Source: Actinomycetes bacterium (GTDB lineage: Bacteria; Actinomycetota; Acidimicrobiia; Acidimicrobiales; Ilumatobacteraceae). From it: 64,000 nucleotides of DNA. The stretch lies in NCBI GenBank assembly GCA_021414085.1, contig JAIOPC010000014.1, forward strand, positions 186,001-250,000, read 5' to 3'. The notes under the pieces were generated by a model that worked only from the letters and a program-made list of their open reading frames with translations, was not told the DNA's origin and made no database searches. Every line of letters starts with the position of its first letter. The stretch's first letter is position 1. The translations under genes and the position numbers were made by a program. Of this stretch, positions 61,399 to 64,000 are shown piece by piece.

Positions 61399-61521
61399 GT
61401 CACCGGTCGGCTTCTGTGTCAGCGCATAAAGCGACACAACTTCTGTGCGCTGGCACTGAGTCGGGACCCGGCGGAGTTCGCAGGATTTCCGGCCCCTGAC
61501 TCGGCCATCGCGGCCTGAGTG

Positions 61522-63249
61522 TTAGTGGCCGGCGCGCAAGAGGCGGCCTGGGGTGGCGCCGGTGAACTGGTCGTGATCGACCGTTCGCACTCCAGCTACC
61601 CACGTGCCCACGTAGCCGCTCGCCTTTTGCACCAAGCGACGGCCGCCCGCGGGTAGGTCGTATGCCATGCGCGGTGATTCGAACGACAGCCGGTCGTAGT
61701 CGATCAGGTTCATGTCGGCGCGCATGCCGGGTGAGATCACGCCGCGATCGCCGAGCTTGTAGAGCGACGCAGTCTGCGCGGTCTGGCGATGCACGATGTG
61801 CTCAAGGGACAGCTTCGGCCCGCGTGTGCGATCACGCGTCCAATGCGTGAGCATGAACGTCGGCATGCCGCCGTCACAGATCGCACCGCAATGTGCGCCG
61901 CCGTCGCTGAGACCCATGCGCGTGTGCGGATGGCGCGTCACGGCTTCGGTGAACGACAAATCGCCGTAGCTGTAGTTGAAGAACGGCGCGTAGACCATTC
62001 CGTTGCCGTCGAGCGACGTCAACTGATCGAGTAGCACTTGCATCGCTGGCACCTTGGTGCGAGCAGCGTGCGCGGCGATGCTGTTCTCCGCGGCAGGCTC
62101 GTAGTCGATGTTCGCATCGTCGACACACCAGATGTTGCCGAGGTTGTTGATGATTGCCGACTGGAACATGCCGCCATCGTCGGGCACGTCTTCGATGATT
62201 CGACGGCGCCGTTCGGGCTCGGCAAGCGCAACGAGTCGCTCGGGAAGCGGCAGCGCTGCCACTTCCTGATACGCGGGATGAAACATCAGCGGGTGAATGC
62301 TGCCCTGCAAGCAGTACAGAATGCCGATGCTGCGACCGGCGACCTGGGCCACGATGTCGAGTCCGTCGTTGTGAGCCTCGTCGAGCAACCGCAACACATC
62401 GCGCCACAGGTCGGGTGCCTTGTTCGGTTGATTCAGGTTGACGCTCACGGTGCCACCAGTCAGCGCAGCAACTTTGCGCATCCACGGCCACTCGTCCACC
62501 GGCACATGCGCGTGGTCGGGCGCAAACTGGAACACCCCTTGACCGGCGGCGAGCGCGGCGGCGATTCCCATGAGTTCGCGTTCGTCGGCGTTTGTGCCCG
62601 GCACCAACTCGCCGTCTTTCGCCTTATGAATCGGCGTGCGCGACGTGCTGAAACCAAATGCGCCGGCGCGCAACGCCTCCGCAACGAGTCGTGCCATTCC
62701 GGCAATGTCGTCGTCGGTCGCCGTTTCGTTGGCCGCGCCGCGATCACCCATCACGTATGCGCGCAGTGGTCCGTGTCCGATCAGCGAGCCGATGTCCATC
62801 ACGCGCGGCAATTGCTCGAGCACATCGAGGTACTCGGGATAGCTCTCCCAGCCCCACTTCAAGCCTTCGGTTAGCGCGCTGCCGGGGATATCTTCCACGC
62901 CCTCCATCAACTGGATCAGCCACTCGTGACGATCCGGTGCCGCCGGCGCAAAGCCAACGCCGCAGTTGCCCATGATCGTCGTCGTGACCCCGTGCCATCC
63001 GGAAGGGGTGACGAATGGATCCCACGTAGCTTGCGCGTCGTAATGCGTGTGCACGTCGACGAAGCCGGGTGTCAGCAACAGCCCGTCAGCATCAACGGAT
63101 CGCTCGCTGCGCCCGATCGTTCCCGCTGGTTCGACCGCGGTGATCGTGTCGCCGTCAACGGCAACATCGGCCGCTCGGCCTGGTGCTCCGCTGCCATCAA
63201 CTAGGAACGCATTGCGGATGACGAAGTCGTTCGACTTTGCGGTGCTCAT
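61522..63249 (-). CDS. N-acyl-D-amino-acid deacylase-like amidohydrolase
   Basis: 575 aa, amidohydrolase superfamily (D-aminoacylase-like subgroup): DGLLLTPGFVDVHTHYDAQATWDP carries the metal HxH, TTTIMGNCGVGFAP the Cys that bridges in D-aminoacylase, HAHVPVDEW further His, and LSDGGAHCGAICDGGMPT the catalytic Asp region. Hydrolyses N-acyl amino acids or related amides; exact substrate unknown. ATG 63249 overlaps the upstream phosphatase stop (ATGA). Confidence 0.9.
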   Translation of the reverse strand: MSTAKSNDFVIRNAFLVDGSGAPGRAADVAVDGDTITAVEPAGTIGRSERSVDADGLLLTPGFVDVHTHYDAQATWDPFVTPSGWHGVTTTIMGNCGVGFAPAAPDRHEWLIQLMEGVEDIPGSALTEGLKWGWESYPEYLDVLEQLPRVMDIGSLIGHGPLRAYVMGDRGAANETATDDDIAGMARLVAEALRAGAFGFSTSRTPIHKAKDGELVPGTNADERELMGIAAALAAGQGVFQFAPDHAHVPVDEWPWMRKVAALTGGTVSVNLNQPNKAPDLWRDVLRLLDEAHNDGLDIVAQVAGRSIGILYCLQGSIHPLMFHPAYQEVAALPLPERLVALAEPERRRRIIEDVPDDGGMFQSAIINNLGNIWCVDDANIDYEPAAENSIAAHAARTKVPAMQVLLDQLTSLDGNGMVYAPFFNYSYGDLSFTEAVTRHPHTRMGLSDGGAHCGAICDGGMPTFMLTHWTRDRTRGPKLSLEHIVHRQTAQTASLYKLGDRGVISPGMRADMNLIDYDRLSFESPRMAYDLPAGGRRLVQKASGYVGTWVAGVRTVDHDQFTGATPGRLLRAGH

Positions 63250-64000
63250 GCGAGCATCTTCGCGCAATCGTGCAGCAAGCCGTTCGACGAGATCGCAGTG
63301 TTGCTCTCGAAGGTGCGCACACCCTTGCGGTCGGTGAATGTGCCGCCGGCTTCCTCGACGACCACCATTACCGCCGCCAGGTCGTAGGGCTGCAGGCCGA
63401 CGGCGTCGACGGCCAGATCAATTGCACCTTCTGCCACCAGCATGTGCTGCCAGAAGTCGCCGAAGCCGCGCGCTCGGTACGCCTGTTGCTGCAGCTGCAC
63501 CAGCTGGTCGGTCAATCCCAACGCATCCCAACCCTTCGAGAACGTCACGCTGACCTGCGCCTCATCGATGCGGGAAACGCTCGATACCTGGCAACGGCGC
63601 CCATCGGCGAAAGCGCCCAGCCCTTTTGCTGCCCACCATTTGCGATTCATCGCGGGTGCCGACACGACGCCCACAAGCGGACCGTGGTCCGCGTGCGTGA
63701 GCGCGATCAGCGTGGCCCACACAGGAATACCGCGCACAAAGTTGGAGGTGCCGTCGATCGGATCGACAATCCAGCGCCAGGGGCTGTCTGCGGCGCCCAC
63801 CAATCCATGCTCTTCACCGAACAAGCCGTGTGCGCCGCGCTCGGCGAGCACGAGCCCCGCGATTGCCGACTCGGCATCACGATCTGCCTCGGTGACCTCG
63901 GTTTGGTTCGCCTTCCAATCAAGGTTGAACGAACGGTTCGTGTAGTGCGGCAACGTGATTGCGTCGGCGGCGTCGGCAAGCCGTAGCGCGAAGTCGAGTT
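63246..64000 (-). CDS. histidinol-phosphatase/inositol monophosphatase family protein (5' end outside window)
   Basis: At least 250 aa seen. The frame stays open to the window edge (LDFALRLADAADAITL), so the TTG at 63953 is not the true start. IMPase motifs: VTEADRDAESAI, FGEEHG, WIVDPIDGTSNFVRGIPVWATLIAL and the C-terminal GAIDLAVDAVGLQPYDLAAVMVVVEEAGG. Mg-dependent phosphatase; HisN-type histidinol-phosphatase of actinobacteria is the closest fit. Confidence 0.88.
   Translation of the reverse strand, partial: LDFALRLADAADAITLPHYTNRSFNLDWKANQTEVTEADRDAESAIAGLVLAERGAHGLFGEEHGLVGAADSPWRWIVDPIDGTSNFVRGIPVWATLIALTHADHGPLVGVVSAPAMNRKWWAAKGLGAFADGRRCQVSSVSRIDEAQVSVTFSKGWDALGLTDQLVQLQQQAYRARGFGDFWQHMLVAEGAIDLAVDAVGLQPYDLAAVMVVVEEAGGTFTDRKGVRTFESNTAISSNGLLHDCAKMLA

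Overview
The window is high-GC bacterial DNA, densely packed with genes. Many neighbouring genes overlap by 1 or 4 nt (ATGA, GTGA or TGATG junctions), and GTG starts are common. Several genes have a TANNNT hexamer 6-8 nt before the start codon, as expected for leaderless actinobacterial transcripts. Two DinB/maleylpyruvate-isomerase-like (mycothiol-type) proteins, a LAL-type LuxR regulator, a SigE-like ECF factor and a leaderless ilvB leader peptide all point to an actinobacterium. A free-living Acidimicrobiia-like lineage is my inference. No rRNA, tRNA, IS element, phage or CRISPR array was seen.

Layout. 0-3.8 kb: three-gene cassette ending in a KGGTGR-type ATPase fused to nine almost identical 46-residue TPR-like repeats. 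3.9-7.1 kb: gatC-gatA-gatB amidotransferase operon. 7.2-10.5 kb: NTF2-like protein, MFS exporter, ilvD. 10.5-12.6 kb: sulfide:quinone reductase-like, TusE-like and DsrE2-like sulfur operon. 12.7-14.1 kb: DUF3054, flavin reductase, 5-formyltetrahydrofolate cyclo-ligase. 14.1-18.3 kb: a LAL regulator, a 61-aa protein and a Tat-exported beta protein, the last two each preceded by a matching palindrome. 18.3-19.6 kb: inositol-1-phosphate synthase. 19.7-23.2 kb: ilvBNC behind a transcription attenuator. 23.2-24.2 kb: an AhpD-like gene interrupted by an in-frame TGA exactly at the CxxC position, read here as a selenoprotein. 24.2-29.4 kb: esterase, ArsR/SRPBCC pair, frameshifted PAC2 gene, two aminotransferases. 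29.4-33 kb: cobO and a cobalamin-riboswitch-controlled btuFCD. 33-36.6 kb: FMN-binding protein, ferric-reductase-like membrane protein and a two-component system. 36.7-41.5 kb: zwf, gnd, a mycothiol-type enzyme, CopC-CopD. 41.5-43.6 kb: possible WXG100-like pair. 43.7-48.1 kb: thiamine uptake and thiamine pyrophosphokinase behind a TPP riboswitch. 48-55.4 kb: EamA and CDF transporters, envelope proteins, NfuA-like, ECF sigma factor with a LysM/LytR_C membrane partner. 55.4-59.2 kb: transsulfuration enzyme, small enzymes, DMFase-like protein. 59.2-61.3 kb: copper delivery operon (PCuAC, TlpA, SCO1, cupredoxin-like). 61.5-64 kb: D-aminoacylase-like amidohydrolase and a histidinol-phosphatase-like gene cut by the window edge.

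How it works together: most genes are housekeeping (branched-chain amino acids, pentose phosphate oxidative branch, cofactor uptake, tRNA amidation). The strongest unusual signals are the AhpD-like CxxU candidate selenoprotein with a SECIS-like hairpin, the matched palindromes in front of two genes beside the LAL regulator, DosR-like boxes shared by the sulfur and copper operons, and the repeat-rich ATPase cassette. No genes of the selenocysteine machinery were seen in this window.
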